DNA of 8,243 nucleotides from Synergistaceae bacterium (GCA_012513245.1 JAAZCN010000054.1:1-8243), one strand, 5' to 3'. Shown: positions 1 through 6,709, counted from the stretch's first letter. The notes: generated from the sequence alone by a model not told the origin. Made by a program: numbers and translations.

Positions 1-1497
1 ATGGTAGTTGTCGTTGCTGACGACCCGGGACCATGGTCTTCCCAGACTGAACAGGATACGAGACACTTTGCCAAATATGCGAACCTGCCGGTATTTGATC
101 CATCTTCACCTGAAGAAGCATATGAGATGGTCTCATATGCCTTTGATCTCTCTGAAGAATTTAAACTTCCGGTATTTCTCAGACCGACTACGCGGGTCTG
201 CCACGCAAGTGCCACTGTGGATCTGAACATTATTTCCAAGCCAAAACCAGCAACCGGGTTTGAAAAAAAACCGGACTGGATCATTTTCCCTTCGCTTTCC
301 TACAAGAAACACGGCGAACTTGAAAAAAAACAAAAACTTCTCTCTGACAGATTGAGTACCCTCCCCTTCAACAGGATCATCAAAGGAGGAAAGAGAGGGA
401 TCGCCGTATCCGGAATATCGTACCTCTATGTCATGGAAGTGATAAAAGAATATGCGCTCGACCTTACGGTATTCAAGGTAGGGACCCCATACCCACTTCC
501 CCTCAAGCTTGTAGCGGAATTTTTGTCCCTGGTCGATCAGGTCATGGTCGTCGAAGAGCTCGATCCTGTAATTGAGGAGCAGCTGCTTATGGTTTCAGCG
601 GGAAAAAATAATATCTTTGGCAAGATGACAGGGGATATGCCGTTTAATGGAGAGTATAGTTTTGAATCGATCAAAAATGCGGTGTTGAAGTTTGTGGGCG
701 CCGAAATCTCAGACCCTGTTATGGTCGACATTCCCAAACTTCCGGTGAGGCCGCCGGTACTCTGTGCAGGATGCCCGCATAGGGCCTCTTTCTACGCTGC
801 CAAAACAGCAGCCAAAAACTTTGAAAAGACTGTCTACTGCGGAGATATAGGCTGTTACACCCTTGGCAACGCCGCGCCACTTAACACAGTGGACACCTGT
901 CTCTGCATGGGTGCGGGTATAACGATAGCCCAGGGAATAAAACTTGCCGAAAAAGAGACGAAGTGCATTGCGTTCATAGGGGATTCAACATTTTTCCATA
1001 CGGGAATTCCCGGGATCATCAACGCAGTCTATCAGAATACTGACATAACAATAGCAGTACTCGACAACCATACCACGGCTATGACCGGTGGACAGCCGCA
1101 TCCCGGTACGGGGAGAACTGCCATGGGTATGCCTGCAAAACCTCTCGATATCGAAAAAATACTGAGAGCCTGTGGTGTGGAGCACATATCGACAGTAGAT
1201 CCGTTCAAATATAAAGAGACAGTCGATGCCTTCAAAAATTCCCTTGAATATAACGGGCCTTCGGCTGTGATCGCAAAAGCGCCCTGCATTGCCCTCATCA
1301 AGCTTCCCAAGACTGTGCGGAGAGTCAATGAGGAGTGCATAGGATGTCTGAAATGCATAAAACAACTGGGATGCCCGGCAATGTCTGTCGGAAACGATGG
1401 GAAAATAGTTATAAACGAGCCTATATGTACAGACTGTTCTCTCTGTGTGAATGTTTGCCCTGTGGGCGCGATAAAGAGGGTTGATAGAAATGTATAG
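1..1497 (+). CDS. iorA: Indolepyruvate ferredoxin oxidoreductase, alpha subunit (5' partial)
   Basis: This is the large subunit of the cytoplasmic, oxygen-sensitive enzyme that decarboxylates aryl pyruvates (from Trp, Phe, Tyr) to arylacyl-CoA with CoA and ferredoxin. The visible 498 residues begin inside the pyrimidine/2-oxoacid oxidoreductase domain (VADDPG, SSQTEQDTR at 5-21). The family is usually near 600 residues, so roughly 100 N-terminal residues lie upstream and the ATG at base 1 is probably an internal Met. The TPP-binding domain shows CAGCPHR (255-261), GDIGCYTLGN (281-290) and a GDS...DN pair (327-329, 355-356) followed by TTAMTGGQ. The C-terminus is a two-cluster ferredoxin domain: C446, C449, C452, C458 and C476, C479, C482, C486. 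The first set has CX2CX2CX5CP spacing, longer than the classical CX3CP. The gene overlaps iorB by 8 bases, so the subunits are probably translationally coupled. The family call is firm; substrate preference among aryl pyruvates is inferred. Confidence 0.95.
   Translation: MVVVVADDPGPWSSQTEQDTRHFAKYANLPVFDPSSPEEAYEMVSYAFDLSEEFKLPVFLRPTTRVCHASATVDLNIISKPKPATGFEKKPDWIIFPSLSYKKHGELEKKQKLLSDRLSTLPFNRIIKGGKRGIAVSGISYLYVMEVIKEYALDLTVFKVGTPYPLPLKLVAEFLSLVDQVMVVEELDPVIEEQLLMVSAGKNNIFGKMTGDMPFNGEYSFESIKNAVLKFVGAEISDPVMVDIPKLPVRPPVLCAGCPHRASFYAAKTAAKNFEKTVYCGDIGCYTLGNAAPLNTVDTCLCMGAGITIAQGIKLAEKETKCIAFIGDSTFFHTGIPGIINAVYQNTDITIAVLDNHTTAMTGGQPHPGTGRTAMGMPAKPLDIEKILRACGVEHISTVDPFKYKETVDAFKNSLEYNGPSAVIAKAPCIALIKLPKTVRRVNEECIGCLKCIKQLGCPAMSVGNDGKIVINEPICTDCSLCVNVCPVGAIKRVDRNV
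1475..1480 (+). promoter_or_regulatory. Ribosome binding site deciding the iorB start
   Basis: AGAGGG lies inside the 3' end of iorA, 9 bases before the ATG at 1490. A TTG at 1481 in the same frame directly abuts this site and is therefore a poor start, so the ATG at 1490 is preferred. Confidence 0.65.
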
Positions 1498-2083
1498 CAA
1501 TATAGTGATCGCGGGAGTCGGAGGCCAGGGAACACTGCTTGCCTCAAAAATACTCTCTGAAGCTGCACAAAAAAGAGGTCTCTTTGTCCGGACTTCCGAA
1601 ACGATCGGAATGGCACAGAGGGGCGGAAGTGTCTCAAGCCATCTCAGGATAGGATCTCAGGACGTTTCGTCTGTAATCCCTCTCCGTCACGCGGATATTC
1701 TGATAGGTTTCGAGCTGGCCGAATCGGCAAGACATCTCAACAGGCTGAAACCTGATGCGTCTGCGGTGGTCAATATTGACTGCATCGTTCCGACAAACGT
1801 TGCTTTGCGTCAGGGTGAGTATCACTGCGATGAATACCTCAGCGTGATAAAAAATAACATCAGTAAAGGGTTTTACTTAAACGCTGCTCCCATGGCAATA
1901 GAGGCGGGGGATGCCAGGACTCTCAATATCGTGCTGCTGGGTTTTTCAGTGGGAGCAGGTATACTGCCATTTGATGAAGAAGAGATCAGGAACGCGATGG
2001 AGTGCTGTATAAAACCCGGGCTTTTGGAGATCAACAGAAAAGCTTTCCTGATCGGAGCAGAGGCAGCCAGAAAACAGTTTTAA
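1490..2083 (+). CDS. iorB: Indolepyruvate ferredoxin oxidoreductase, beta subunit
   Basis: This is the small (gamma-domain type) subunit that pairs with IorA to form the arylpyruvate-oxidising enzyme. From the ATG at 1490 it has 197 residues, normal for the family. Visible hallmarks are the N-terminal nucleotide/CoA-binding-like glycine motif GVGGQGTLLASK (9-20), the conserved block ETIGMAQRGGSVSSHLRIG (37-55), the FELAE segment (74-78), and NIVLLGFSVGAG (146-157) near the C-terminus. The start overlaps the last 8 bases of iorA and has an AGAGGG site 9 bases upstream. A TTG start three codons earlier is possible but badly spaced. No cysteine cluster is present, as expected, since the Fe-S clusters reside in IorA. 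Very likely in one operon with iorA; a 64-base AT-rich gap separates it from the following ligase gene. Confidence 0.93.
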   Translation: MYSNIVIAGVGGQGTLLASKILSEAAQKRGLFVRTSETIGMAQRGGSVSSHLRIGSQDVSSVIPLRHADILIGFELAESARHLNRLKPDASAVVNIDCIVPTNVALRQGEYHCDEYLSVIKNNISKGFYLNAAPMAIEAGDARTLNIVLLGFSVGAGILPFDEEEIRNAMECCIKPGLLEINRKAFLIGAEAARKQF

Positions 2084-2147
2084 ACTGAGCAGGTAAATTA
2101 TATATCAAGATCAAAAACAGAACATAAGAAGAGCGGAGCTGAGAGTA

Positions 2148-3377
2148 ATGAATGAATTATCAATAATGAGCCAGTGTTTTGCCCAGGTGAGAAGAGTTGC
2201 AAGTTTCAGTCCTATGTATATTGAAAAGTATAAAGATATCCCGGTTAACACATTAATGACGAAAGACCAGTTTGAATCACTGCCTTTAACGACAAAACAG
2301 GATCTTAGGGACGCATATCCCATGGGGATGCAGTGTGTCCCTAATGAACGGATAGTCAGGGTGCATTCCTCTTCCGGAACAACAGGTGTACCTGTAATAC
2401 TCCCATACAGCAGCCAGGACCTTGAAGACTGGTCGATCATGATGGAAAGATGCTACCAGTTTGCCGGTTTAACAAGGGAAGACAAGGTGCAGATAACACC
2501 CGGATTCGGTCTGTGGACTGCGGGGCTTGGATTCCAGGCCGGGGCGGAGCGCCTTGGAGCTATGGTCATCCCTACCGGAAGCGGCAACACCGACAGACAA
2601 CTCCAGCTTATGCGGGATCTTGAAGCCTCTGTCCTTATAGGAACATCCTCGTACGGCCTCCTTATAGCCGAAGAGGTAGACCGCAGGGAGATGCGGAATG
2701 AGATCAAGATCAAAAAGGGGATCTTTGGATCTGAAAGATGGGGAGATAAGGTACGTGACCGTATCCATGAGATCTTGGGTATTGAGTTCTTTGATATTTA
2801 CGGCCTTACTGAAATATATGGACCCGGGATCGCAATAGATTGTTCCGAACATACAGGAATGCACTATTTTAACGATTTTATTTACTGCGAGATCATAGAC
2901 CCGACAACAGGTAAAGTGCTCCCTGACGGAGAGCAGGGGGAGATCGTAATAACGACCTTCAGAAAAGAAGCTGCTCCGCTCATTCGTTACCGGACTCACG
3001 ATATTTCGAGAATTATCCCCGGAACATGCCCGTGCGGATCACCATTTCCAAGACTGGACAGGATCGTCGGAAGAAGCGACGACATGATCAAGGTCAAGGG
3101 AACAAATATATATCCGGCACAGGTTGAGGAAATACTCAGGAACATCGAAGGGTTTTCAAGCGAGTACAGGGTAATACTCGACAATGAGGACTTGAGGGAC
3201 AGGATGACAGTACAGGCTGAGGCTTTTGAGGGAACAGACCGCGAAGAGCTTGAAAAAGAACTGGAGAGATCCTGCAAATCGGGGCTTGGGATAAAAGTAA
3301 TACCGGAAGTTATGAAGATAGGCGAACTTCCCAGAAGCGAGAAAAAGACAAAAAGAGTAATAGATAACAGGGGATAG
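2148..3377 (+). CDS. paaK: Phenylacetate-CoA ligase (AMP-forming, PaaK family)
   Basis: This adenylate-forming enzyme activates phenylacetate or related arylacetates with ATP and CoA to the CoA thioester, giving AMP and pyrophosphate. The 409-residue product shows, in order, LPLTTKQDLRDAYP (45-58), the P-loop SSSGTTGVP (74-82), DIYGLTEIYGPG (216-227), the YRTHD motif (281-285), a CPCG pair (294-297), GRSDDMIKVKGTNIYP (308-323), and the C-terminal LPRSEKKTKRV (394-404) with the likely catalytic lysine around 400. The start ATG has GGAG at 2135-2138, 9 bases upstream. The N-terminus is about 15-20 residues shorter than typical PaaK, and the frame stays open back to 2097 without a standard start codon. 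Position right after iorAB suggests action on indoleacetate, phenylacetate or 4-hydroxyphenylacetate, possibly in either direction; this is inference. A terminator follows 26 bases after the stop. Confidence 0.93.
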   Translation: MNELSIMSQCFAQVRRVASFSPMYIEKYKDIPVNTLMTKDQFESLPLTTKQDLRDAYPMGMQCVPNERIVRVHSSSGTTGVPVILPYSSQDLEDWSIMMERCYQFAGLTREDKVQITPGFGLWTAGLGFQAGAERLGAMVIPTGSGNTDRQLQLMRDLEASVLIGTSSYGLLIAEEVDRREMRNEIKIKKGIFGSERWGDKVRDRIHEILGIEFFDIYGLTEIYGPGIAIDCSEHTGMHYFNDFIYCEIIDPTTGKVLPDGEQGEIVITTFRKEAAPLIRYRTHDISRIIPGTCPCGSPFPRLDRIVGRSDDMIKVKGTNIYPAQVEEILRNIEGFSSEYRVILDNEDLRDRMTVQAEAFEGTDREELEKELERSCKSGLGIKVIPEVMKIGELPRSEKKTKRVIDNRG

Positions 3378-3403
3378 TCGTCAACAGATCAAAAGCAAAA
3401 TAT

Positions 3404-3456
3404 GAGCGGGCTTTGAGGTCATTTTTCAATGAGACTAAAGCTCGCTCAACTTTTTT
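3404..3456 (+). terminator. Rho-independent terminator after paaK, possibly bidirectional
   Basis: GAGCGGGCTTT (3404-3414) pairs with AAAGCTCGCTC (3437-3447) over 11 base pairs with a single G-U wobble. The 22-base loop has further partial self-pairing. A run of six T (3451-3456) follows after three bases, as in a classical terminator for the iorAB-paaK transcript. Read on the - strand the same stem is followed by ATATTTTGCTTTT, a weaker U-rich tract, so it may also stop transcripts of the convergent rnhA gene that ends at 3465. Confidence 0.85.
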
Positions 3457-3464
3457 CAGGAAAA

Positions 3465-3857
3465 TTACTTAAAGCCGTCTATACCTTCGTTGGAGAGTAT
3501 GTCGGCTCTTTTGTTTTGTTCCCTTGGTATCCAGTGATAGGAGATATCCATAGCTTCAGCCAATTCCCAGACCTGCTGTGCCAGAAGGCGCAGGTGGGGA
3601 AGATTGATCTTCCATTGTCTGGAAACCTGACTAACGACCAGCTTGCTGTCACCGTATACCTTTAACGATCTGACTCCTTGCTCCTTAGCTGCTTTTAGCA
3701 ACAGTATCAAAGCCATGTATTCGGCTTCGTTGTTAGTTTTTTCCCCAAGAAAGCGGGCTGTCTCCCATACCACTTTTCCTTGGTCATTTATCATAAGAGC
3801 ACCGGCACCTGCTTTTCCCGGATTACCTCTTGAAGCACCGTCAAAAAAACCTTCCAT
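3465..3857 (-). CDS. rnhA: Ribonuclease HI family protein (short form)
   Basis: This is a ribonuclease H-fold nuclease expected to cut the RNA strand of RNA-DNA hybrids with two metal ions. The 130-residue protein has the N-terminal motif FDGASRGNPG (5-14) with D6, NNEAEYMA (42-49) with the catalytic glutamate E46, VYGDSKLV (67-74) with D70, and NKRADILSN (115-123) with D119, so all four carboxylates of the D-E-D-D site are present. It is shorter than E. coli RNase HI and lacks the basic-protrusion insert, like the short RNase HI group found in archaea and many bacteria. The ATG at 3857 is chosen because an AGAGGG site lies 6 bases upstream; a TTG one codon earlier is only 3 bases from that site. 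It is divergent from ybaK and convergent with paaK. Housekeeping role is likely; assignment to rnhA rather than a generic RVT_3-type paralogue is reasonable but not certain. Confidence 0.9.
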   Translation of the reverse strand: MEGFFDGASRGNPGKAGAGALMINDQGKVVWETARFLGEKTNNEAEYMALILLLKAAKEQGVRSLKVYGDSKLVVSQVSRQWKINLPHLRLLAQQVWELAEAMDISYHWIPREQNKRADILSNEGIDGFK

Positions 3858-3925
3858 CAATATCCCTCTTCCACACTTAAATAGATGCGCTATACTTTAT
3901 TATATACTGCATTGGGGGTATTAAT
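3858..3925. promoter_or_regulatory. Divergent promoter region between rnhA and ybaK
   Basis: This 68-base gap must hold the promoters of both genes. On the - strand a perfect TATAAT stands at 3904-3899, giving an expected rnhA start near 3892, but no good -35 element is visible. On the + strand TATACT occurs at 3891-3896 and again at 3903-3908; the first leaves room for a short leader to ybaK. The ybaK ribosome site is GGGGG at 3914-3918, and the rnhA site is AGAGGG at 3869-3864. The two sets of signals interleave, so the promoters may compete. Confidence 0.4.
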
Positions 3926-4405
3926 ATGGCTTCTGTGAAAAAAACTAACGCGGTCAGGATATTGGAAAATGCGAAGATCCGGTTTGAGCTGATCGAGTAT
4001 GAGGTCGATGAAAGCTCGCTTTCAGCCGAGGATGCGGCTTTAAAGACCGGTGTGCCCGAAGAGCAGACCTTCAAGACGCTATGCGCCAGAGGTGATAAGA
4101 CCGGTGTTATGCTGGTCTGCCTGCCTGCAGGCAGTGAACTGGACTTCAAGTCCCTCTCTTCGGCAAGCGGAAACAAGAGCTCCGAACTTGTCCCGCTTAA
4201 GGAGGTACAGCCCCTTACAGGGTATGTAAGGGGAGGGTGCTCTCCTCTTGGAACAAAAAAAAGACATCCGGTTTTCATCGATGAAAGCGCTTGCAAATTT
4301 GACTATATAACTGTGAATGCGGGGCAGAGAGGACTTCTTTTTAAACTAAAGCCTGACGACCTTATAGCTGCCACCGGGGCTAAAACAGCCAAGATATCAC
4401 GCTGA
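3926..4405 (+). CDS. ybaK: Cys-tRNA(Pro)/Cys-tRNA(Cys) deacylase, YbaK/EbsC family
   Basis: This is a free-standing editing enzyme, related to the INS domain of prolyl-tRNA synthetase, that hydrolyses cysteine mischarged on tRNA(Pro). The 159-residue product is full length and collinear with E. coli YbaK. It has QTFKTL (47-52) with the essential lysine K50, the glycine-rich GGCSPLGTKK (103-112), FIDE (117-120), and the C-terminal block NAGQRGLLFKLKPDDL (131-146). The ATG at 3926 has GGGGG seven bases upstream. It is transcribed as a single gene, divergent from rnhA and convergent with the alcohol dehydrogenase gene, whose stop lies 24 bases away. Family assignment is firm; specificity for Cys over other mischarged residues rests on similarity to the YbaK subgroup. 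Confidence 0.93.
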   Translation: MASVKKTNAVRILENAKIRFELIEYEVDESSLSAEDAALKTGVPEEQTFKTLCARGDKTGVMLVCLPAGSELDFKSLSSASGNKSSELVPLKEVQPLTGYVRGGCSPLGTKKRHPVFIDESACKFDYITVNAGQRGLLFKLKPDDLIAATGAKTAKISR

Positions 4406-4429
4406 TCGTTAGTGCAGTCTTTTTAAAGA

Positions 4430-5617
4430 CTACCATGCGTTTTCATATATTTTTTTGACAGCTGCGAAATCAAGCGGGCGAGGATTGTTTGACATGAGCC
4501 TGACCTCTTTAAGGGCAGCTTCAGCCATTTCGGCTGCAGCCTCTTTCGGTATACCGAATTCCCTCAGTCTGGTCTTTACGCCTATCTTTTCGCCTAGTTC
4601 AACGATTGCCTTAAGCGCGGAGTTGGCGGCGTCACAGGCAGACATACCGTCTTTGTAGACTCCCATAGCTTTTGCTATCGGAATGAATTTATCTTCACAT
4701 CCCTCAAGGCTGTATTCCATGACCCATCTCAGAAGAGCTGTGTTGGCCTCTCCGTGAGGCACATGATACTGACCCCCCAGCGGGTAGGCCATAGCGTGGA
4801 CTCCGGCTGTCCCCGACATTGAAAAAGCCATTCCGGCTATCATGCTTCCATAGGACTGTGCCTCTCTTGCCTTAAGGTGTTGACCGTTTAGGACACATTC
4901 TGGAAGGTTGGAATATATATTGCTGATAGAGATGAGAGCAAGGTCCTGAGTGAATTGATTTGTTCCGAGAGAGAGGAAGGCTTCCACTCCGTGAACCAGA
5001 GCGTCCATGCCTGATGCCGCAGTTATATGCGGCGGGAGGTCAAGAGTCAGTTCAGGATCTACAAGTGCAATGTCAGAAACAAGGAACCTGCTTGATATCC
5101 CTTTTTTCATCTTCTCTTCAGCAAATGAAAAGACTGCCACGGCGGAGACTTCCGATCCGCTTCCGGAGGTGGTAGGGATCATTATTGTGGGAAGGCCTTT
5201 TTTTGTGATCTTTTCACTTCCTACCATATCTGATACTTTGATCTCAGGATCATCCGCCATTACTGCTGCCATCTTTGCAAAATCCATGGAACTTCCGCCT
5301 CCAAAGGCGATCAGGCAGTCATAAGAGCCTTTTCTTATGTGTCCGACAGCTTCCTCAAGCAGTTCCACCGGAGGTTCCGGTTCGACCTTGCCCCAGTGCC
5401 CCGGTTTCATTCCCAGTTCTGTTGATCTTTCCATAAGAAATGCGAGGTGCTTGCTTTGAGCCATGTGGCTGCCGGTTACGAAGAGGGGTCGTTCTGATCC
5501 CAGCTGTAAAGCTTTTTCCGGCGCTAAGCGCGAACAGCCCGATTCGAAGATCACTTCCTGCGGCATCCTAAATTTGAAAGGTTTCATTAGATCAATGTTA
5601 CATTCTGTAATGATCAT
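4430..5617 (-). CDS. Iron-containing alcohol dehydrogenase
   Basis: This is a member of the group III (iron-activated) NAD(P)-dependent alcohol dehydrogenases, typically used in fermentation to reduce aldehydes to alcohols or the reverse. The 395-residue length is normal. The nucleotide-binding part shows AFGGGSSMDFAK (104-115) and PTTSGSGSEVS (148-158). The metal site is complete: D205 and H209 in MDALVHGVEAF, H274 in AGVHAMAYPLGG, and H288 in HVPHGEAN. Spacing (D+4H; H+14H) matches lactaldehyde reductase FucO. The ATG at 5617 has GGGAG ten bases upstream; the Met at residue 11 is also a plausible N-terminus but has no ribosome site. The gene begins 16 bases after the prepilin peptidase stop, so the two probably share a transcript. 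Substrate cannot be told from sequence; butanol-, propanediol- and aldehyde-reducing relatives look alike at this level. Confidence 0.93.
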   Translation of the reverse strand: MIITECNIDLMKPFKFRMPQEVIFESGCSRLAPEKALQLGSERPLFVTGSHMAQSKHLAFLMERSTELGMKPGHWGKVEPEPPVELLEEAVGHIRKGSYDCLIAFGGGSSMDFAKMAAVMADDPEIKVSDMVGSEKITKKGLPTIMIPTTSGSGSEVSAVAVFSFAEEKMKKGISSRFLVSDIALVDPELTLDLPPHITAASGMDALVHGVEAFLSLGTNQFTQDLALISISNIYSNLPECVLNGQHLKAREAQSYGSMIAGMAFSMSGTAGVHAMAYPLGGQYHVPHGEANTALLRWVMEYSLEGCEDKFIPIAKAMGVYKDGMSACDAANSALKAIVELGEKIGVKTRLREFGIPKEAAAEMAEAALKEVRLMSNNPRPLDFAAVKKIYENAW

Positions 5618-5633
5618 TTAGCAGACACTCCCA

Positions 5634-6419
5634 TCATATATTTGACCAGGGCCAGGAAATGCTGAAGCCCAGGTAATCGAAAATAAATCTCCCTGTAAAT
5701 ATTGCGAGGATGCATCCTGCGGCAAGGTACGGGCCAAGAGCTACAGCATCCTTTCTCTTTATTTTTTTAGCAATGAGCAGGGGGATCACTATCACACCGC
5801 TTGACATAAAACCAAGGTAAAGGCTGAGAATAGTAAGTTTCCAGCCCATAAGAGCTCCGATCCCGAGCATCATCATTGCATCGCCTGTGCCCATTCCACC
5901 GCGGCTGACAAGAACTATCGCGTAAATAAAAGCAAATCCAAGAGCGGCCCCCATTGCTCCGTCGATCAAAGCAGGCAGTCCGCCCGGCAGCCTTGCAAGA
6001 AGAGAAACAACGGCCATTGCAATGGCCCATGAATCGTAGATGTAACCGCTTTCAATGTCTGTAAGGGAATGGAAGAGCATAAAAAAGAGCGCAATAAAAG
6101 AAAAGATCAAGGGAGAGCTTAGTCCCCAGTACCAGACAGAAAGAGCTCCGATGATCCCGCCTGTAAGTTCGGTTATGAAGTGCCGCGGAGATATAATACT
6201 CTGACAGGTCCGGCAGCGTCCCAGAAGTACGATGTAGGAAATTATAGGTATAAGGTCGGAAGAATTCAGCTGTCTGCCGCATTTATCGCAGACAGAACGC
6301 TCCTGTCCCCACCATTTTTTTTCTGCCACCGTTCGCATTGCTGCAGCGTTGATGAAAGAGCCGATCACAGCTCCTACGACGAAACCAAGAAATATGCTGA
6401 TAGTTTCAATGCTTTCCAT
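5634..6419 (-). CDS. Prepilin peptidase (A24 aspartic protease, PilD/GspO type)
   Basis: This inner-membrane protease cleaves the leader of type IV prepilins or pseudopilins and usually N-methylates the new first residue. The 261-residue product begins with a membrane segment (about 7-25, containing GAVIGSFIN) and has about seven to eight hydrophobic helices. Two CXXC pairs (C44/C47 and C69/C72) match the cytoplasmic zinc-binding loop, and PRHFITELTGG (78-88) matches the conserved PxxxxxE-TG block. The catalytic aspartates are D121 (LTDIESG) and D180 in GMGTGD. A GPYLAAG motif (229-235) precedes the last helix. The usual 'I-P-D' after the first aspartate reads YIYD (126-129), and the Asn-Val-Val-x-x-Arg-Leu-Pro segment after GSF is changed to INAAAMRTV. 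The start at 6419 is chosen for the GAGGGG site 7 bases upstream; Met codons at 6434 and 6464 lack one. No pilin genes are adjacent. Probably cotranscribed with the downstream alcohol dehydrogenase. Confidence 0.9.
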   Translation of the reverse strand: MESIETISIFLGFVVGAVIGSFINAAAMRTVAEKKWWGQERSVCDKCGRQLNSSDLIPIISYIVLLGRCRTCQSIISPRHFITELTGGIIGALSVWYWGLSSPLIFSFIALFFMLFHSLTDIESGYIYDSWAIAMAVVSLLARLPGGLPALIDGAMGAALGFAFIYAIVLVSRGGMGTGDAMMMLGIGALMGWKLTILSLYLGFMSSGVIVIPLLIAKKIKRKDAVALGPYLAAGCILAIFTGRFIFDYLGFSISWPWSNI

Positions 6420-6426
6420 GTGGACA

Positions 6427-6432
6427 CCCCTC
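6427..6432 (-). promoter_or_regulatory. Ribosome binding site deciding the prepilin peptidase start
   Basis: On the - strand GAGGGG stands 7 bases before the ATG at 6419. This favours a 261-residue protein starting just before the first membrane helix over 15-residue longer forms starting at 6464. Confidence 0.65.
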
Positions 6433-6500
6433 ATGCAGGAGGTTAAAATAAGCTTCACAGGCAAGATCCCGACTACATTATTTACAGGAGATGAAAGACA

Positions 6501-6707
6501 ATGCCCATCGTAGTAGTAAATATCAAAGAAGGCCGCACACTCGAACAGAAGCGCGATATGGTCACGAAGGTCACTGATGCCCTTTGTGAGACCATGGAGG
6601 TCCCTAAAACCTCAGTTCGTATTATCATTAACGAAATGGCTAACGATAACTTTGCAATAGCGGGAACCCTGATATGCGACAACCAGAATGCTCAGGTCAA
6701 GAAATAG
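6501..6707 (+). CDS. 4-oxalocrotonate tautomerase family enzyme
   Basis: This is a small tautomerase that would work as a hexamer (or heterohexamer), using the N-terminal proline as general base on 2-hydroxymuconate or other enol/keto substrates. The product has 68 codons including Met. After Met removal Pro1 is exposed, and Arg11 (EGRT), Arg39 (SVRIII) and Phe50 (DNFAIAG) fall at exactly the classical 4-OT catalytic positions. The segments LEQKRDMVTKVTDAL and PKTSVRIIINEMA match the family closely. GGAG lies at 6487-6490, ten bases before the ATG. The C-terminus is about five residues longer than canonical 62-residue 4-OT. No other meta-cleavage pathway gene is nearby, so the natural substrate is unknown. 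Divergent from the prepilin peptidase across 81 bases and convergent with the acyltransferase gene with only 2 bases between stops. Confidence 0.92.
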   Translation: MPIVVVNIKEGRTLEQKRDMVTKVTDALCETMEVPKTSVRIIINEMANDNFAIAGTLICDNQNAQVKK

Positions 6708-6709
6708 CA

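Noticed and set aside
985..1637. Long antisense open frames (171 and 201 codons) across the iorA/iorB junction
   Set aside because: They mirror strongly conserved iorA and iorB coding sequence, show no recognisable domain and have cysteine/arginine/serine-rich shadow composition.
2469..2999. Antisense open frame of 176 codons inside paaK
   Set aside because: It is fully contained in a conserved gene on the other strand, resembles no family I know and has no sign of its own promoter.
4121..4134. Perfect 14-base palindrome CTGCCTGCAGGCAG inside ybaK
   Set aside because: It lies in coding sequence for Cys-Leu-Pro-Ala-Gly, is not repeated in the window, and has no link to a gene boundary.
4416..4431. 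Small hairpin AGTCTT-TTTA-AAGACT between the convergent ybaK and alcohol dehydrogenase genes
   Set aside because: Only six mostly A-T pairs, and no T-run directly follows on either strand. It may help end transcription but I cannot support calling it a terminator.
6012..6027. Perfect 16-base palindrome GGCCATTGCAATGGCC inside the prepilin peptidase gene
   Set aside because: It encodes Ala-Ile-Ala-Met-Ala in a membrane helix, has no spacer for a stable RNA hairpin, and I see no second copy in the window. Codon chance is the simplest explanation.
6454..6481. Possible + strand promoter for the tautomerase (TTCACA, 16-base spacer, CATTAT)
   Set aside because: The predicted start near 6488 would fall inside the ribosome binding site at 6487-6490, so the real promoter is probably elsewhere in the gap.
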